A DNA stretch of 64,000 bases from Dyella sp. OK004 (GTDB lineage Bacteria; Pseudomonadota; Gammaproteobacteria; Xanthomonadales; Rhodanobacteraceae): assembly GCF_900114495.1 (NCBI RefSeq), contig NZ_FOZI01000006.1:1-64000 (forward strand). The letters run 5' to 3'. The notes below the pieces were generated by a model that ran no database searches, was not told the DNA's origin, and worked only from the letters and a program-made list of their open reading frames with translations. The position numbers and the translations under genes are program-made. Shown one piece after another: positions 1 through 9,437 of this stretch. The stretch's first letter is position 1. Every line of letters starts with the position of its first letter.

Positions 1-1191
1 ATGGCAAAGGGTAAATTCGAGCGCACGAAGCCGCACGTCAACGTCGGCACGATCGGTCACGTGGACCACGGCAAGACGACGCTGACGGCCGCGCTGACGA
101 AGGTGGGTGCAGAGCGTTTTGGTGGCGAGTTCAAGGCATATGACGCGATTGATGCGGCGCCGGAAGAGAAGGCCCGTGGCATCACGATCTCGACCGCGCA
201 CGTCGAATACGAATCGCCGAACCGCCACTACGCCCACGTGGACTGCCCGGGCCACGCCGACTACGTGAAGAACATGATCACGGGTGCGGCGCAGATGGAC
301 GGTGCGATCCTGGTGTGCTCGGCCGCTGACGGCCCGATGCCGCAGACCCGCGAACACATCCTGCTGTCGCGCCAGGTGGGCGTGCCGTACATCGTCGTGT
401 TCCTGAACAAGGCCGACATGGTGGACGACGCCGAGCTGCTCGAGCTGGTTGAGATGGAAGTGCGCGAGCTGCTGTCGAAGTACGAGTTCCCGGGCGACGA
501 CACCCCGATCATCCACGGCTCGGCCCGTCTGGCGCTGGAAGGCGACCAGTCGGAGATTGGCGTGCCGGCGATCATCAAGCTGGTGGAAGCGCTGGACAGC
601 TACATTCCGCAGCCGGAGCGTGCGATCGACAAGCCGTTCCTGATGCCGGTGGAAGACGTGTTCTCGATCTCGGGCCGCGGTACCGTGGTGACTGGTCGTA
701 TCGAGCGCGGCATCATCAAGGTCGGTGACGAAATCGAAGTGGTCGGTATCCGTCCGACCCAGAAGACCACCGTGACCGGCGTGGAAATGTTCCGCAAGCT
801 GCTGGATCAGGGCCAGGCGGGCGACAACGCCGGTCTGCTGCTGCGCGGTCTGAAGCGTGACGACGTGGAGCGTGGCCAGGTGCTGGCCAAGCCGGGTTCG
901 ATCACCCCGCACACCGAGTTTGAAGGCGAGATCTACGTGCTGTCGAAGGACGAGGGTGGTCGTCACACGCCGTTCTTCAAGGGCTACCGTCCGCAGTTCT
1001 ACTTCCGTACCACGGACGTGACGGGTGCCATCGAACTGCCTGAGGGCGTGGAGATGGTGATGCCGGGCGACAACATTAAGATCAAGGCAGTCCTGATCCA
1101 CCCGATCGCGATGGACGAAGGTCTGCGCTTCGCGATCCGCGAGGGCGGTCGTACCGTCGGCGCCGGTGTGGTCTCCAAGGTCATCAAGTAA
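1..1191 (+). CDS. tuf: Elongation factor Tu
   Basis: GTPase that carries aminoacyl-tRNA to the ribosomal A site. The 396-residue product has the full translational GTPase set: G1 GHVDHGKT at residues 19-26, G3 DCPGH at 81-85 and G4 NKAD at 136-139, followed by the two beta-barrel domains. Length matches bacterial EF-Tu (about 394-396). The window opens exactly on the ATG, so its own ribosome-binding site is not visible. In related genomes rpsL-rpsG-fusA lie just upstream. A strong terminator follows, separating it from the S10 operon. A second tuf copy elsewhere is common in this group but cannot be seen here. Confidence 0.99.
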   Translation: MAKGKFERTKPHVNVGTIGHVDHGKTTLTAALTKVGAERFGGEFKAYDAIDAAPEEKARGITISTAHVEYESPNRHYAHVDCPGHADYVKNMITGAAQMDGAILVCSAADGPMPQTREHILLSRQVGVPYIVVFLNKADMVDDAELLELVEMEVRELLSKYEFPGDDTPIIHGSARLALEGDQSEIGVPAIIKLVEALDSYIPQPERAIDKPFLMPVEDVFSISGRGTVVTGRIERGIIKVGDEIEVVGIRPTQKTTVTGVEMFRKLLDQGQAGDNAGLLLRGLKRDDVERGQVLAKPGSITPHTEFEGEIYVLSKDEGGRHTPFFKGYRPQFYFRTTDVTGAIELPEGVEMVMPGDNIKIKAVLIHPIAMDEGLRFAIREGGRTVGAGVVSKVIK

Positions 1192-1228
1192 ATAGCGGCC
1201 CTTCGGGGTGCGAAAGCTGGATAAAGAC

Positions 1229-1264
1229 AAGGGCGGGAGCGCGAGCTTCCGCCCTTTGTTTTTG
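1229..1264 (+). terminator. Rho-independent terminator after tuf
   Basis: Twelve-base-pair stem (1229-1240 with 1245-1256, one G-T wobble) closed by a GCGA tetraloop and followed by a T-rich run at 1255-1264. It ends the tuf transcript 38 bases past the stop codon. Confidence 0.9.
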
Positions 1265-1311
1265 CCAGATCAGGATAGCGATGTCGGTCTGAGAATTTTT
1301 TCTCAAAAGAC

Positions 1312-1340
1312 TTCCCTTTTTCTCGTCGCTAGGCTATAGT
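1312..1340 (+). promoter_or_regulatory. Possible distal promoter of the S10 operon
   Basis: A TATAGT -10 at 1335-1340 lies 17 bases after a poor -35 (TTCCCT, 1312-1317). The ten bases around the -10 (GCTATAGTCG) recur at the promoter candidate before rpsH. Confidence 0.35.
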
Positions 1341-1468
1341 CGAAAAGTTAACCCTGTTGCTTGGCCGAGTTGCTAGGCAACCTACCGCGAAATGAGGCGC
1401 AGGACGTGCTTCGAGTTCGCTCACATGGATGGTGGCGGGATTGCATGAAAGGCGGGGCGTAAGCTCTG

Positions 1469-1497
1469 TTGATCTTTGCATTTACGCGTTTTATACT
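1469..1497 (+). promoter_or_regulatory. Main sigma-70-type promoter of the S10 operon
   Basis: TTGATC (1469-1474), a 17-base spacer and TATACT (1492-1497) form a good housekeeping promoter. Transcription would start near 1504, leaving a leader of about 175 bases that opens with the hairpin at 1507-1533. Confidence 0.7.
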
Positions 1498-1506
1498 TTT
1501 TCGTCT

Positions 1507-1533
1507 GGGCAGGCCGATACCGTCGGTCTGCCC
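1507..1533 (+). promoter_or_regulatory. Leader hairpin of the S10 operon
   Basis: Eleven-base-pair stem (1507-1517 with 1523-1533, one G-T wobble) with a 5-base loop, followed by GGTCTTTTA. The short T-run makes it attenuator-like. It would form as soon as RNA polymerase leaves the promoter at 1469-1497. Role inferred only. Confidence 0.45.
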
Positions 1534-1678
1534 GGTCTTTTAGGGTCAGGCTCTAGTGGCGAGTTATTGCCCGGTGCTCCCTGGTCCAAGTGGTGCCAAG
1601 TAGTAGAAATGGGTTGTGCGAGGCGGTGAGAAGCCACCTCGATTCACAGTTTTGTTCTTTAGATAACAGGACACGGTT

Positions 1679-1990
1679 ATGGCGAACCAAAAGATTCGCA
1701 TTCGGCTCAAGGCGTTCGATCATCGTCTGATCGACCGTTCGGCCAGCGAAATCGTCGAGACGGCCAAGCGCACCGGCGCTACGGTTCTCGGTCCGATTCC
1801 GCTCCCGACCAAGATCGAGCGCTACACCATTCTGGTGTCGCCGCACGTCGACAAAGATGCCCGCGACCAGTACGAAACCCGTACTCACAAGCGTGTGCTC
1901 GATATCGTTGACCCCAACGACAAGACCGTGGACGCGCTCATGAAGCTTGATCTCGCCGCTGGCGTTGACGTTCAGATCAAGCTCGGTTGA
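1679..1990 (+). CDS. rpsJ: 30S ribosomal protein S10
   Basis: Small-subunit head protein, also NusE, the partner of NusB in antitermination. The 103-residue product has the full-length S10 sequence, with the conserved RIRLKAFDH segment near residues 7-15. It is the first gene of the S10 operon, after a long leader. The ATG follows AACAGGA, a usable ribosome-binding site. The next gene, rplC, starts 20 bases after the stop. Confidence 0.98.
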   Translation: MANQKIRIRLKAFDHRLIDRSASEIVETAKRTGATVLGPIPLPTKIERYTILVSPHVDKDARDQYETRTHKRVLDIVDPNDKTVDALMKLDLAAGVDVQIKLG

Positions 1991-2010
1991 GCGATAGACA
2001 GGATACGAAG

Positions 2011-2652
2011 ATGAGTATCGGACTGGTTGGCCGCAAATGCGGCATGAGCCGACTCTTCACTGAAGATGGACGCTCGATTCCGGTGACGCTGATTGAAGCC
2101 ACCCCGAATCGCGTTACCCAGTTGAAGACGGAAGATAATGATGGTTACAGCGCTGTGCAGGTCGCGGCGGGCGTCAAGCGCGCCAGCCTGCTGACCCAGC
2201 CGCTGAAGGGGCACTACGCCAAGGCGAAGGTTGAGCCGGGTCGTGGTCTGTGGGAGTTCCGCGTGTCTGCCGAAGACCTCGGCAAGTACAGCGTGGGCGC
2301 CGAGATCAAGGCTGACGACGTGTTCCAGGTGGGTCAGATTGTTGACGTCGCCGGCGTGTCGAAGGGTAAGGGCTTCCAGGGCACGATCAAGCGCCACAAC
2401 TTCACGATGGGTGACGCTACCCACGGTAACTCGCTGTCGCATCGCTCACCGGGTTCTATCGGTCAGCGTCAGACTCCGGGTCGTGTGTTCCCCGGCAAGA
2501 AGATGTCCGGCCACATGGGTGCGGTGAACCGCACGCAGCAGGGTCTGGAAGTGGTCAAGGTTGACGCCGAGCGTCATCTGATCGCGGTGAAGGGCGCGGT
2601 ACCGGGTGCAACCGGTGGCGACGTAGTCATCCGTCCGACGACCAAGGGTTGA
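2011..2652 (+). CDS. rplC: 50S ribosomal protein L3
   Basis: One of the first proteins to bind 23S rRNA in 50S assembly, reaching close to the peptidyl-transferase centre. 213 residues (E. coli 209), beginning [16 protein letters not shown]. This ATG was chosen over an in-frame TTG at 1987 because it matches the family N terminus and has AGGA eight bases upstream. The glutamine that is methylated in E. coli lies in the conserved [13 protein letters not shown] stretch. Second gene of the S10 operon. Confidence 0.98.
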   Translation: MSIGLVGRKCGMSRLFTEDGRSIPVTLIEATPNRVTQLKTEDNDGYSAVQVAAGVKRASLLTQPLKGHYAKAKVEPGRGLWEFRVSAEDLGKYSVGAEIKADDVFQVGQIVDVAGVSKGKGFQGTIKRHNFTMGDATHGNSLSHRSPGSIGQRQTPGRVFPGKKMSGHMGAVNRTQQGLEVVKVDAERHLIAVKGAVPGATGGDVVIRPTTKG

Positions 2653-2662
2653 GGAGAACGCC

Positions 2663-3265
2663 ATGGAACTTAATGTCATTGGCGCCAAGCCGCTCAACGT
2701 GTCGGACGAAGTGTTCGGTGGTGAGCTCAAGCAGGCCCTAATTCACCAGGTTGTTGTTGCCTATCAGGCAGGCGGTCGTGCCGGTACCCAGTCGCAGCTT
2801 TCGCGCGGCGAGATGTCCGGTACCACCAAGAAATTCAAGAAGCAGAAGGGCGGCGGCGCTCGTCACGGCGATTACCGCGCACCGATTTTCGTCGGTGGTG
2901 GCCGTACGTTTGCTGCCAAGCCGCGCAGCTATGAGCAGAAGGTCAACCGCAAGTCGTATCGCGTTGCCATTCGCTCGATCCTTTCGGAGCTGATCCGTCA
3001 GGACCGCCTGAAGGTTGTCGAGAGCTTCGGCATCGACTCCCCGAAGACCAAGGCGATGGTCGCCAAGCTGGCTGAGCTGCAGGTGTCGGGTCGCGTGCTG
3101 CTGGTATCGGAAGATGCCAACGAGGCAACCTTCCTGGCCGCACGCAATATCCCGTACATCCACGTCGTGGACGTGCTGGCACTGAATCCGGTCAGCCTGG
3201 TCGGTTCGGACCACATCGTCATGACCGTCGATGCGGTGAAGAAGATCGAGGAGTGGCTGGCATGA
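2663..3265 (+). CDS. rplD: 50S ribosomal protein L4
   Basis: Lines the peptide exit tunnel of the 50S subunit. In E. coli it also represses its own S10 operon by binding the leader. 200 residues. The long arginine/lysine/glycine-rich loop around residues 45-95 ([15 protein letters not shown]) is the arm that reaches into the tunnel. Starts after GAGGAG, and its last codon overlaps the rplW start as ATGA, so the two are translationally coupled. Confidence 0.98.
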   Translation: MELNVIGAKPLNVSDEVFGGELKQALIHQVVVAYQAGGRAGTQSQLSRGEMSGTTKKFKKQKGGGARHGDYRAPIFVGGGRTFAAKPRSYEQKVNRKSYRVAIRSILSELIRQDRLKVVESFGIDSPKTKAMVAKLAELQVSGRVLLVSEDANEATFLAARNIPYIHVVDVLALNPVSLVGSDHIVMTVDAVKKIEEWLA

Positions 3266-3555
3266 GCAACGAACGCATTCTGAATACGCTGCGTGCGCCG
3301 CACATCTCGGAAAAGGCCGCGCGCCTGGCCGAGAAGAACCAGTACGTATTCGTGGTTGCCCCCGAGGCAACCAAGGCCGATGTCCGCGCAGCGGTGGAGA
3401 AGATGTTCGACGTCAAGGTCGAGCAGGTGAACCTCGTCAATGCCAAGGGCAAGGTCAAGTCCTTCCGTTTCCGCGCTGGCAGCCGCCAGGGCAAGCGCAA
3501 GGCCTATGTGCGACTTGCCGATGGTCAAACCATCGACGTGTCGGTCAAGGCCTGA
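3262..3555 (+). CDS. rplW: 50S ribosomal protein L23
   Basis: Sits at the tunnel exit and is the docking site for trigger factor and SRP. 97 residues from the ATG at 3262, which overlaps the rplD stop. An upstream in-frame start at 3253 is possible but would add three residues lacking in the family. The N terminus has the L23 pattern [16 protein letters not shown]. Followed 18 bases later by rplB. Confidence 0.97.
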   Translation: MSNERILNTLRAPHISEKAARLAEKNQYVFVVAPEATKADVRAAVEKMFDVKVEQVNLVNAKGKVKSFRFRAGSRQGKRKAYVRLADGQTIDVSVKA

Positions 3556-3573
3556 GCCAGGAGTTGAATTGAG

Positions 3574-4395
3574 ATGGCACTGATCACTCACAAGCCGACC
3601 TCCCCCGGGCGCCGCGACGCAGTAAGCGTGCATACGCCGGGTCTGCACAAGGGCGCGCCGTACGCGGCGTTGACCGAGGCAAAGACCAAGACGGGCGGTC
3701 GTAACCACTACGGTCGCATTACCGTTCGTCATCAGGGCGGCGGTCACAAACAGCGTTACCGCATCATTGACTTTAAGCGTGACAAGGAAGGCATCGCCGC
3801 CCGCGTCGAGCGCATTGAGTACGATCCGAACCGCACTGCGCATATCGCGCTGTTGTGCTACGCCGATGGCGAGCGTCGTTACATCATCGCGCCGAAGGGC
3901 GTGCAGGCTGGCGACCGCTTGGTCTCGGGTACTGATGCACCGATCAAGGCTGGCAACAGCCTGCCGTTGCGGAGCATTCCGGTCGGCTCCACCGTGCATT
4001 GCATCGAGATGAAGCCCGGCAAGGGCGCGCAGATCGCTCGCAGCGCTGGTGCCTCGGTTCAGTTGGTGGCTCGCGAATCCGGCTACGCCACGTTGCGTTT
4101 GCGCTCCGGCGAAATGCGTCGTGTGCCGATCGATTGCCGCGCCACCATCGGTGAAGTGGGCAATAGCGAACACAGTCTGAAGAAGCTCGGCAAGGCGGGC
4201 GCCAAGCGTTGGCAGGGTATTCGTCCGACCGTTCGCGGTGTGGCGATGAACCCGGTCGACCATCCGCACGGCGGTGGTGAAGGCAAGACCTCCGGCGGCC
4301 GTCATCCGGTCAGCCCATGGGGCACGCCGGCCAAGGGCTACAAGACCCGTAACAACAAGCGCACGCAGCAGTTCATCGTGCGTCGTCGCAAGTAA
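3574..4395 (+). CDS. rplB: 50S ribosomal protein L2
   Basis: Essential for subunit association and the integrity of the peptidyl-transferase centre. 273 residues, the same length as E. coli L2. N-terminal [11 protein letters not shown] and the C-terminal [16 protein letters not shown] segment, which carries the functionally critical histidine, are both intact. Ribosome-binding site AGGAG lies about 12 bases before the ATG. Confidence 0.99.
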   Translation: MALITHKPTSPGRRDAVSVHTPGLHKGAPYAALTEAKTKTGGRNHYGRITVRHQGGGHKQRYRIIDFKRDKEGIAARVERIEYDPNRTAHIALLCYADGERRYIIAPKGVQAGDRLVSGTDAPIKAGNSLPLRSIPVGSTVHCIEMKPGKGAQIARSAGASVQLVARESGYATLRLRSGEMRRVPIDCRATIGEVGNSEHSLKKLGKAGAKRWQGIRPTVRGVAMNPVDHPHGGGEGKTSGGRHPVSPWGTPAKGYKTRNNKRTQQFIVRRRK

Positions 4396-4407
4396 CAGGA
4401 AGCCGTC

Positions 4408-4680
4408 ATGCCGCGTTCTCTGAAGAAAGGTCCCTTCGTCGACCTTCACCTCGTAAAGAAGGTGGAAGCTGCGGTTTCCACTAACAACAAGCGTCCGATC
4501 AAGACCTGGTCGCGCCGCTCCATGATCCTGCCGGAAATGGTGGGATTGACCATCGCCATCCATAACGGTCGCCAGCACGTGCCGGTGCTCGTCAACGAGA
4601 ACATGGTCGGGCATAAGCTCGGCGAGTTCGCGGTGACCCGCACTTTCAAGGGCCATGGCGGCGATAAGAAGGGCAAGTGA
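4408..4680 (+). CDS. rpsS: 30S ribosomal protein S19
   Basis: Head protein of the 30S subunit that contacts S13 and the A-site finger. 90 residues, beginning [14 protein letters not shown] after the initiator, with the conserved GHKLGEFA near the C terminus. Its TGA overlaps the rplV ATG by one base, indicating coupled translation. Confidence 0.98.
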   Translation: MPRSLKKGPFVDLHLVKKVEAAVSTNNKRPIKTWSRRSMILPEMVGLTIAIHNGRQHVPVLVNENMVGHKLGEFAVTRTFKGHGGDKKGK

Positions 4681-5015
4681 TGAGCACCGAAGCCAAAGCG
4701 ATCCTGCGTAGCGCCCGCATCTCGGCGCAGAAGGCACGCCTGGTGGCTGACCTGGTCCGCGGCATGCCCGTGGGCCGAGCCAGCGACGTGCTCCAGTTCA
4801 CCAACAAGAAGGCCGCACACCTTGTCCGCAAGGTGCTGCTGTCGGCCGTCGCCAACGCCGAGAACAATCTTGGCGCTGACGTCGACGAGCTGAAGGTCTC
4901 GAGCATTTTCGTGGACGAAGGTCCGGCGATGAAGCGTATGTATGCCCGCGCCAAAGGCCGCGGTTCGCGCATCCTGAAGCGCACCAGCCACATCACTGTG
5001 GTCGTTGGCAACTGA
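4680..5015 (+). CDS. rplV: 50S ribosomal protein L22
   Basis: Forms part of the exit tunnel constriction together with L4; its long beta-hairpin is a known macrolide-resistance site. 111 residues from the ATG at 4680 (TGATG overlap with rpsS). A GTG three bases earlier is in frame but would only add one methionine. The conserved hairpin tip ([17 protein letters not shown]) is intact. Confidence 0.97.
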   Translation: MSTEAKAILRSARISAQKARLVADLVRGMPVGRASDVLQFTNKKAAHLVRKVLLSAVANAENNLGADVDELKVSSIFVDEGPAMKRMYARAKGRGSRILKRTSHITVVVGN

Positions 5016-5030
5016 CTGGGGATATAGACG

Positions 5031-5786
5031 ATGGGTCATAAAGTTCATCCCACCGGTATCCGCCTCGGCATTGCCAAGGACTGGAACTCGAAGTGGTACG
5101 CCAATAAGGGCGAGTACGCCCAGTACCTCGCGGCCGATCTGAAGGTCCGTGAGATGCTGCGCAAGAAGCTGGCCGCTGCCGGCATCTCGAAGATCCTGAT
5201 CGAGCGTCCGGCCAAGACCGCGCGCGTGACGATTCACACCGCCCGTCCGGGCGTGGTGATCGGCAAGAAGGGCGAGGACATCGAGAAGCTGCGCAAGGAA
5301 GTCAGTCAGCTGATGGGCGTTCCGGCGCACATCAACGTCAGCGAGGTGCGCAAGCCCGAGCTGGACGCGCAGCTGGTTGCCGAGTCGATCGCGCAGCAGC
5401 TCGAGCGCCGCATCATGTTCCGTCGCGCTATGAAGCGCGCTGTGGGCAATGCCATGCGCCTGGGTGCCCTGGGTATCAAGATCAACGTTTCCGGTCGTCT
5501 GAACGGCGCCGAGATTGCTCGCTCCGAGTGGAGCCGCGAAGGTCGCGTGCCGTTGCACACCCTTCGTGCGGACATCGACTACGGCTTTGCCGAAGCGAAG
5601 ACCACCTACGGCATCATTGGCATCAAGGTGTGGGTCTACAAGGGCGAGATTTTCGACCTGTCCCAGATCGGCCAGGAGTCGAAGGAAGAGCAGTCGTCGC
5701 AGCCGCGCCGCGAAGGTGGCGAGGGCCGTCGTGATCGTGAATCGCGTCGTGATGGCGAAGGCCGTCGCGAGCGGACGGCGAAGTAA
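5031..5786 (+). CDS. rpsC: 30S ribosomal protein S3 with a charged C-terminal tail
   Basis: Binds the 30S head at the mRNA entry channel and takes part in mRNA unwinding. 251 residues against 233 in E. coli. The N-terminal KH domain has its GxxG loop (IGKKGEDI, residues 77-84), and the conserved C-terminal domain ends near residue 210. The extra tail, about residues 215-251, is almost only Arg, Glu, Gly, Asp and Ser in short repeats ([10 protein letters not shown]). It is in frame and ends 11 bases before rplP. Such tails vary between bacteria; a function for this one is unknown. Confidence 0.98.
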   Translation: MGHKVHPTGIRLGIAKDWNSKWYANKGEYAQYLAADLKVREMLRKKLAAAGISKILIERPAKTARVTIHTARPGVVIGKKGEDIEKLRKEVSQLMGVPAHINVSEVRKPELDAQLVAESIAQQLERRIMFRRAMKRAVGNAMRLGALGIKINVSGRLNGAEIARSEWSREGRVPLHTLRADIDYGFAEAKTTYGIIGIKVWVYKGEIFDLSQIGQESKEEQSSQPRREGGEGRRDRESRRDGEGRRERTAK

Positions 5787-5797
5787 GGAGAGTTGCC

Positions 5798-6211
5798 ATG
5801 TTGCAACCTAAGCGAACCAAATTCCGTAAGCAGTTCAAGGGCCGTAACGACGGCCTGGCTTTCAGCTCCAACCTCGTGAGCTTCGGTGAGTACGGCCTCA
5901 AGGCCACCACTCACGGCGCGCTGACCGCCCGCCAGATCGAAGCCGCACGTCGTTGCATCACTCGTTTCGTGAAGCGCGGCGGCAAGCTGTGGATCCGCGT
6001 GTTCCCGGACAAGCCGATCACCAAGAAGCCGATCGAAGTCCGAATGGGCGCCGGTAAGGGTGGCGTCGAATTCTGGGTTGCTCCGATCCAGCCCGGCCGC
6101 ATGCTCTATGAAATCGAGGGCGTCGACGAAGCAACGGCACGCGAGGCGTTCCGCCTGGCCGCCGCCAAGCTGTCGGTGCAGACCCAGTTCGTTTCCCGAG
6201 CGGTGATGTGA
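5798..6211 (+). CDS. rplP: 50S ribosomal protein L16
   Basis: Late-assembling 50S protein near the A-site tRNA elbow. 137 residues (E. coli 136), beginning [17 protein letters not shown], with the conserved GKGKG-type segment seen here as [13 protein letters not shown] around residues 82-94. The TGA overlaps the rpmC ATG by one base. Confidence 0.98.
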   Translation: MLQPKRTKFRKQFKGRNDGLAFSSNLVSFGEYGLKATTHGALTARQIEAARRCITRFVKRGGKLWIRVFPDKPITKKPIEVRMGAGKGGVEFWVAPIQPGRMLYEIEGVDEATAREAFRLAAAKLSVQTQFVSRAVM

Positions 6212-6396
6212 TGGCCATGAATGATCTGACTACCAAGACGGCCGACGAGCTGAAGCAGCATCTGCTGGACCTGCGCAAGGAGCAGTTCAACCTGCGCATG
6301 CAGAAGGGCACCGGCCAGCTCAACCAGCCGCACCAGCTGCGCCGCGTTCGGCGCGACATCGCCCGCACGAAGTTCGTGCTCGGCGGCAAGAAGTAA
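6211..6396 (+). CDS. rpmC: 50S ribosomal protein L29
   Basis: Small coiled-coil protein at the tunnel exit beside L23. 61 residues from the ATG at 6211, which overlaps the rplP stop as TGATG. A second ATG at 6217 (MNDLTTK) would also serve and gives a more usual N terminus. The [11 protein letters not shown] helix typical of L29 is at residues 24-34. Confidence 0.95.
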   Translation: MAMNDLTTKTADELKQHLLDLRKEQFNLRMQKGTGQLNQPHQLRRVRRDIARTKFVLGGKK

Positions 6397-6407
6397 GGAC
6401 GGCGGAT

Positions 6408-6668
6408 ATGAGCGACAACCAAAAGCAGACGCGTACCCTCGAGGGCCGCGTCATCAGCAACAAGATGGACAAGACGGTTACCGTCCTGATCGAGCGCCAG
6501 GTGCAGCACGGCCTGCTGGGCAAGATCATCCGCCGGTCGACCAAGCTGCACGCGCAGAACGACGTGGGCGCCAACGAGGGTGACCTCGTGCGCATCGCGG
6601 AGTGCCGCCCGCTGTCCAAGACCAAACATCACCGCGTGGTCGAAATCGTCACGCGCGCCAACGGCTAA
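6408..6668 (+). CDS. rpsQ: 30S ribosomal protein S17
   Basis: OB-fold primary binder of 16S rRNA helix 11. 86 residues, with the S17 signature [18 protein letters not shown] at residues 13-30. It lies 11 bases after rpmC and is the last gene of the S10 block in E. coli order. Here rplN follows without any terminator, so S10 and spc appear to be read as one unit. Confidence 0.97.
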   Translation: MSDNQKQTRTLEGRVISNKMDKTVTVLIERQVQHGLLGKIIRRSTKLHAQNDVGANEGDLVRIAECRPLSKTKHHRVVEIVTRANG

Positions 6669-6682
6669 GGGAGGGTGCAGAC

Positions 6683-7051
6683 ATGATCCAGATGCAAAGC
6701 ACGCTTTCCGCGGCGGACAACAGCGGCGCGAAGGAACTGATGTGCATCAAGGTGCTCGGCGGCTCTAAGCGTCGTTACGCCGCGATCGGTGACGTGATCA
6801 AAGTCACCGTGAAAGATGCCATTCCGCGTGGCAAGGTAAAGAAGGGCGAGGTCTATAATGCCGTGGTGGTGCGTACTGCCAAGGGCGTGCGTCGTCCCGA
6901 TGGCTCGCTGATCCGTTTCGACGGCAATGCAGCGGTGCTCCTCAACAACAAGCTCGAGCCGATCGGTACCCGTATTTTCGGGCCGGTTACCCGCGAGCTG
7001 CGCAGCGAGAAGTTCATGAAGATCGTCTCTCTCGCGCCCGAAGTGCTCTGA
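6683..7051 (+). CDS. rplN: 50S ribosomal protein L14
   Basis: Binds 23S rRNA at the subunit interface and interacts with RsfS. 122 residues from the ATG at 6683, exactly the family length, beginning [19 protein letters not shown]. An open frame extends upstream to 6602 but lies inside rpsQ. The ribosome-binding site GGGAGG precedes the start by about 8 bases. Confidence 0.98.
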   Translation: MIQMQSTLSAADNSGAKELMCIKVLGGSKRRYAAIGDVIKVTVKDAIPRGKVKKGEVYNAVVVRTAKGVRRPDGSLIRFDGNAAVLLNNKLEPIGTRIFGPVTRELRSEKFMKIVSLAPEVL

Positions 7052-7065
7052 GCGGAGTCCAGACC

Positions 7066-7377
7066 ATGAACCATATCCGCAAGGGTGATCAGGTCCTCGT
7101 GATCACCGGCAAAAACAAGGGTCAGCGCGGCGACGTGCTGCGCGTTGATGGCGATCGCGTGTTCGTCTCCAACGTGAACCTGATCAAGCGTCACACCAAG
7201 CCGAATCCTCAGGCCAACCAGGCCGGCGGCATCGTCGAGCGTGAGGCTTCGATTCATATCTCTAATGTGCAGCTGTTCAACCCCGCCAAGAACAAGGGTG
7301 AACGCGTGGGCTTCAAGACGCTCGAAGATGGGCGCAAGGTCCGCGTGTTCCGTTCTGGCGAGGTCGTGGACGCGTAA
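7066..7377 (+). CDS. rplX: 50S ribosomal protein L24
   Basis: Assembly initiator for the 50S subunit. 103 residues, with the N-terminal KOW motif ([19 protein letters not shown], residues 5-23) intact. Third spc gene, 14 bases after rplN. Confidence 0.97.
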   Translation: MNHIRKGDQVLVITGKNKGQRGDVLRVDGDRVFVSNVNLIKRHTKPNPQANQAGGIVEREASIHISNVQLFNPAKNKGERVGFKTLEDGRKVRVFRSGEVVDA

Positions 7378-7389
7378 GGAACACAAGTC

Positions 7390-7929
7390 ATGACGCGCCT
7401 TGAATCATTTTATAAAGAGCAGGTCATCAAAAAGCTCACCGAGCGTTTTGGTTACCAGAACGTGATGCAGGTTCCCCGCATCACCAAGATCACGCTGAAC
7501 ATGGGCGTGGGCGAAGCTGCGGGCAATAAGAAAGTGCTCGAGAACGCCGTGGCCGATATGGCCAAGATCTCCGGCCAGAAGCCGATCCAGACCAAGGCGC
7601 GCGTGTCCGTTGCCTCGTTCAAGATCCGCGACGGCTGGCCGATCGGCTGCAAGGTCACCTTGCGCCGTGCTCAGATGTGGGAATTCCTCGATCGCCTGAT
7701 CAACATCTCGCTGCCGCGTACGCGCGACTTCCGTGGTGTATCGGGTCGTGCCTTCGATGGCCGTGGTAACTACAACTTCGGCATCAAAGAACAGATCATC
7801 TTCCCTGAAATCGACTTCGACGCGATCGACGCGATGCGTGGCATGGACATCTCCATCACCACCACCGCCAAGACCGACGAAGAAGCTAAGGCGCTGCTGG
7901 AAGCTTTCAGCTTCCCGTTCCGCAACTGA
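7390..7929 (+). CDS. rplE: 50S ribosomal protein L5
   Basis: Binds 5S rRNA and contacts the P-site tRNA and S13. 179 residues, the standard length, with the conserved [11 protein letters not shown] at residues 31-41 and the C-terminal [15 protein letters not shown] segment. In E. coli, S8 represses spc at the rplX-rplE junction. Here that junction is only 12 bases, so any S8 site must overlap coding sequence. Confidence 0.98.
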   Translation: MTRLESFYKEQVIKKLTERFGYQNVMQVPRITKITLNMGVGEAAGNKKVLENAVADMAKISGQKPIQTKARVSVASFKIRDGWPIGCKVTLRRAQMWEFLDRLINISLPRTRDFRGVSGRAFDGRGNYNFGIKEQIIFPEIDFDAIDAMRGMDISITTTAKTDEEAKALLEAFSFPFRN

Positions 7930-7944
7930 TACGCGAGAGAATCC

Positions 7945-8250
7945 ATGGCTAAGACCTCAATGGTTAACCGCGATATCAAGCGGACCAAGCTCGTCAAGAA
8001 GTACGCCGCCAAGCGCGCCGAACTGAAGGCTATCGTGCTGAGCCCCAAGGCCTCCTACGAGGAGAAGATGGAAGCTCAGACCAAGCTGCAGAAGCTGCCG
8101 CGTGATGCGAGCCCGAGCCGTCAGCGTACGCGCTGCGCGCTGACCGGTCGTCCGCGCGCCGTGTACCAGAAGTTCGGTCTCGGTCGCAACAAGTTGCGCG
8201 AAGCCACCATGCGTGGTGACGTGCCGGGTCTGCGTAAGGCCAGCTGGTAA
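7945..8250 (+). CDS. rpsN: 30S ribosomal protein S14 (zinc-free form)
   Basis: Head protein of the 30S subunit. 101 residues: the long C-minus type, without the CxxC pairs of the zinc-binding 61-residue form. The C-terminal [15 protein letters not shown] signature is present. After it comes the largest gap inside spc (223 bases), which holds three hairpins and a promoter candidate. Confidence 0.97.
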   Translation: MAKTSMVNRDIKRTKLVKKYAAKRAELKAIVLSPKASYEEKMEAQTKLQKLPRDASPSRQRTRCALTGRPRAVYQKFGLGRNKLREATMRGDVPGLRKASW

Positions 8251-8344
8251 GACCAAGTACAAGGCAGCCGCTGGGTCGTGACCCGGCGGCTTGTCCGTCC
8301 CGGGGGCAGGGGAACCTGCTGCCGCCGATGCGAAACACGCATCG
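8251..8344 (+). promoter_or_regulatory. Three tandem hairpins between rpsN and rpsH
   Basis: Three successive stems: 8267-8290 (10 bp, one wobble, CGTG loop), 8306-8319 (5 bp, GGAA tetraloop) and 8326-8344 (7 bp perfect, AAACA loop). None is followed by a T-run, so they are not simple terminators. They could be processing sites, transcript-end stabilisers or a ribosomal-protein binding region; which one is not shown. Confidence 0.5.
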
Positions 8345-8347
8345 ATA

Positions 8348-8376
8348 TTCGCAAAGCTGGAAAAAGCTGCTATAGT
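8348..8376 (+). promoter_or_regulatory. Possible internal promoter before rpsH
   Basis: TTCGCA (8348-8353), a 17-base spacer and TATAGT (8371-8376). It would give a leader of about 90 bases before rpsH. The -10 context matches the one at 1335-1340. Confidence 0.45.
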
Positions 8377-8473
8377 CGGCGGTCTGCGCAAAGCAGGTCG
8401 GTGGTTATGCCGGCTCACAATCTAATTGATTTCCGGTTTTATCGGATATCGGTGCACTCTGAAGGATGTTTTC

Positions 8474-8869
8474 ATGAGCATGACTGATCCCATCGCCGAT
8501 CTGTTTACGCGCATCCGCAATGCCCAGCTCACGGGCAAGCAGGCCGTAAGCATGCCGTCGTCGAAGCTGAAGGTGGCGATTGCCGATCTTCTCAAGAACG
8601 AGGGCTACATCCTCGACGCCAAGACCTCCACCCAGGAGGGCAAGCCGGTGCTCGAGATTAAGCTCAAGTATTTCGAAGGCCGTCCGGCCATCGAAAGCAT
8701 TTCCCGCGTCAGCCGCTCCGGTCTCCGCGTCTATCGCGGCAAGGACGAGCTGCCGAAGGTCCTCGGTGGCCTGGGTATCTCGATCATTTCGACTTCCGCC
8801 GGTCTGCTGACCGACGCGCAGGCCCGCAAGCAGGGTCTGGGCGGCGAAGTCATCGGCCAAGTGGCATAA
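8474..8869 (+). CDS. rpsH: 30S ribosomal protein S8
   Basis: Central organiser of the 30S platform and the spc translational repressor in E. coli. 131 residues from the ATG at 8474. [16 protein letters not shown] aligns with the family start, so the open frame reaching back to 8426 was not used. The C terminus has the conserved [18 protein letters not shown] segment. Confidence 0.97.
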   Translation: MSMTDPIADLFTRIRNAQLTGKQAVSMPSSKLKVAIADLLKNEGYILDAKTSTQEGKPVLEIKLKYFEGRPAIESISRVSRSGLRVYRGKDELPKVLGGLGISIISTSAGLLTDAQARKQGLGGEVIGQVA

Positions 8870-8879
8870 GGAGTCGACG

Positions 8880-9407
8880 ATGTCCCGTGTTGCCAAGAAA
8901 CCGATTTCTCTGCCGAAGGGCGTGGAGCTCAAGGTTGATGCCAACGGCATTACCGTGAAGGGCGCCAAGGGCACCCTGTCGACCCATGCGCTTCCGGGCG
9001 CTTCTGTGGTCGTCGACAACGGCGTAGCTACAGTCCAGGTGGCTGAGGGCGCTGACGACAAGTTCGGCGGTACGCTGCGCGCGCTGCTGGCCAATATGGT
9101 CAAGGGTGTTTCCGACGGTTATGAGCGCAAGCTGGAGCTGGTCGGCGTGGGTTACCGCGCATCCATGTCCGGCAAGGCGCTGAACCTGAGCCTCGGCTTC
9201 TCCCACCCGGTGGTCTTCAACGCACCGGAAGGCATCAGCCTCGAGACTCCCACGCAGACCGAGATCCTGGTGAAGGGTTCGGACAAGCAGTTGGTGGGTG
9301 AGGTTGCCGCCAAGATCCGTGGCTACCGTCCGCCGGAACCCTATAAGGGCAAGGGCGTGCGTTATTCCGGCGAGAAGATCACGTTGAAGGAAGCCAAGAA
9401 GGCCTAA
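8880..9407 (+). CDS. rplF: 50S ribosomal protein L6
   Basis: Two-domain protein near the L7/L12 stalk base and the factor-binding site. 175 residues (E. coli 177). The C-terminal signature [18 protein letters not shown] is at about residues 149-166. Starts 10 bases after rpsH, preceded by GGAG. Confidence 0.98.
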   Translation: MSRVAKKPISLPKGVELKVDANGITVKGAKGTLSTHALPGASVVVDNGVATVQVAEGADDKFGGTLRALLANMVKGVSDGYERKLELVGVGYRASMSGKALNLSLGFSHPVVFNAPEGISLETPTQTEILVKGSDKQLVGEVAAKIRGYRPPEPYKGKGVRYSGEKITLKEAKKA

Positions 9408-9437
9408 TCGGCCTATCCGCTTCCTGGAGAGAACACG

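Larger units (their letters stand above)
1265..1678 (+). promoter_or_regulatory. Leader region of the S10 operon (no gene)
   Basis: About 410 bases without a convincing gene between the tuf terminator and rpsJ. It carries two promoter candidates (1312-1340, 1469-1497), a GTTGC/GCAAC hairpin with TAG loop at 1369-1381, an 11-bp hairpin at 1507-1533 right at the predicted start of the second transcript, and a smaller hairpin at 1619-1641 just before rpsJ. In E. coli this leader is where L4 autoregulates the operon. The hairpins here could serve the same purpose, but no L4 site is proven. Confidence 0.55.

Noticed and set aside
1429-1629. 66-codon frame in the S10 leader
   Set aside because: It spans the S10 promoter and leader hairpin, with no ribosome-binding site or family similarity.
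2998-4737. 579-codon minus-strand open frame across rplD-rplV
   Set aside because: Lies opposite six ribosomal protein genes, with no domain of its own and a skewed composition.
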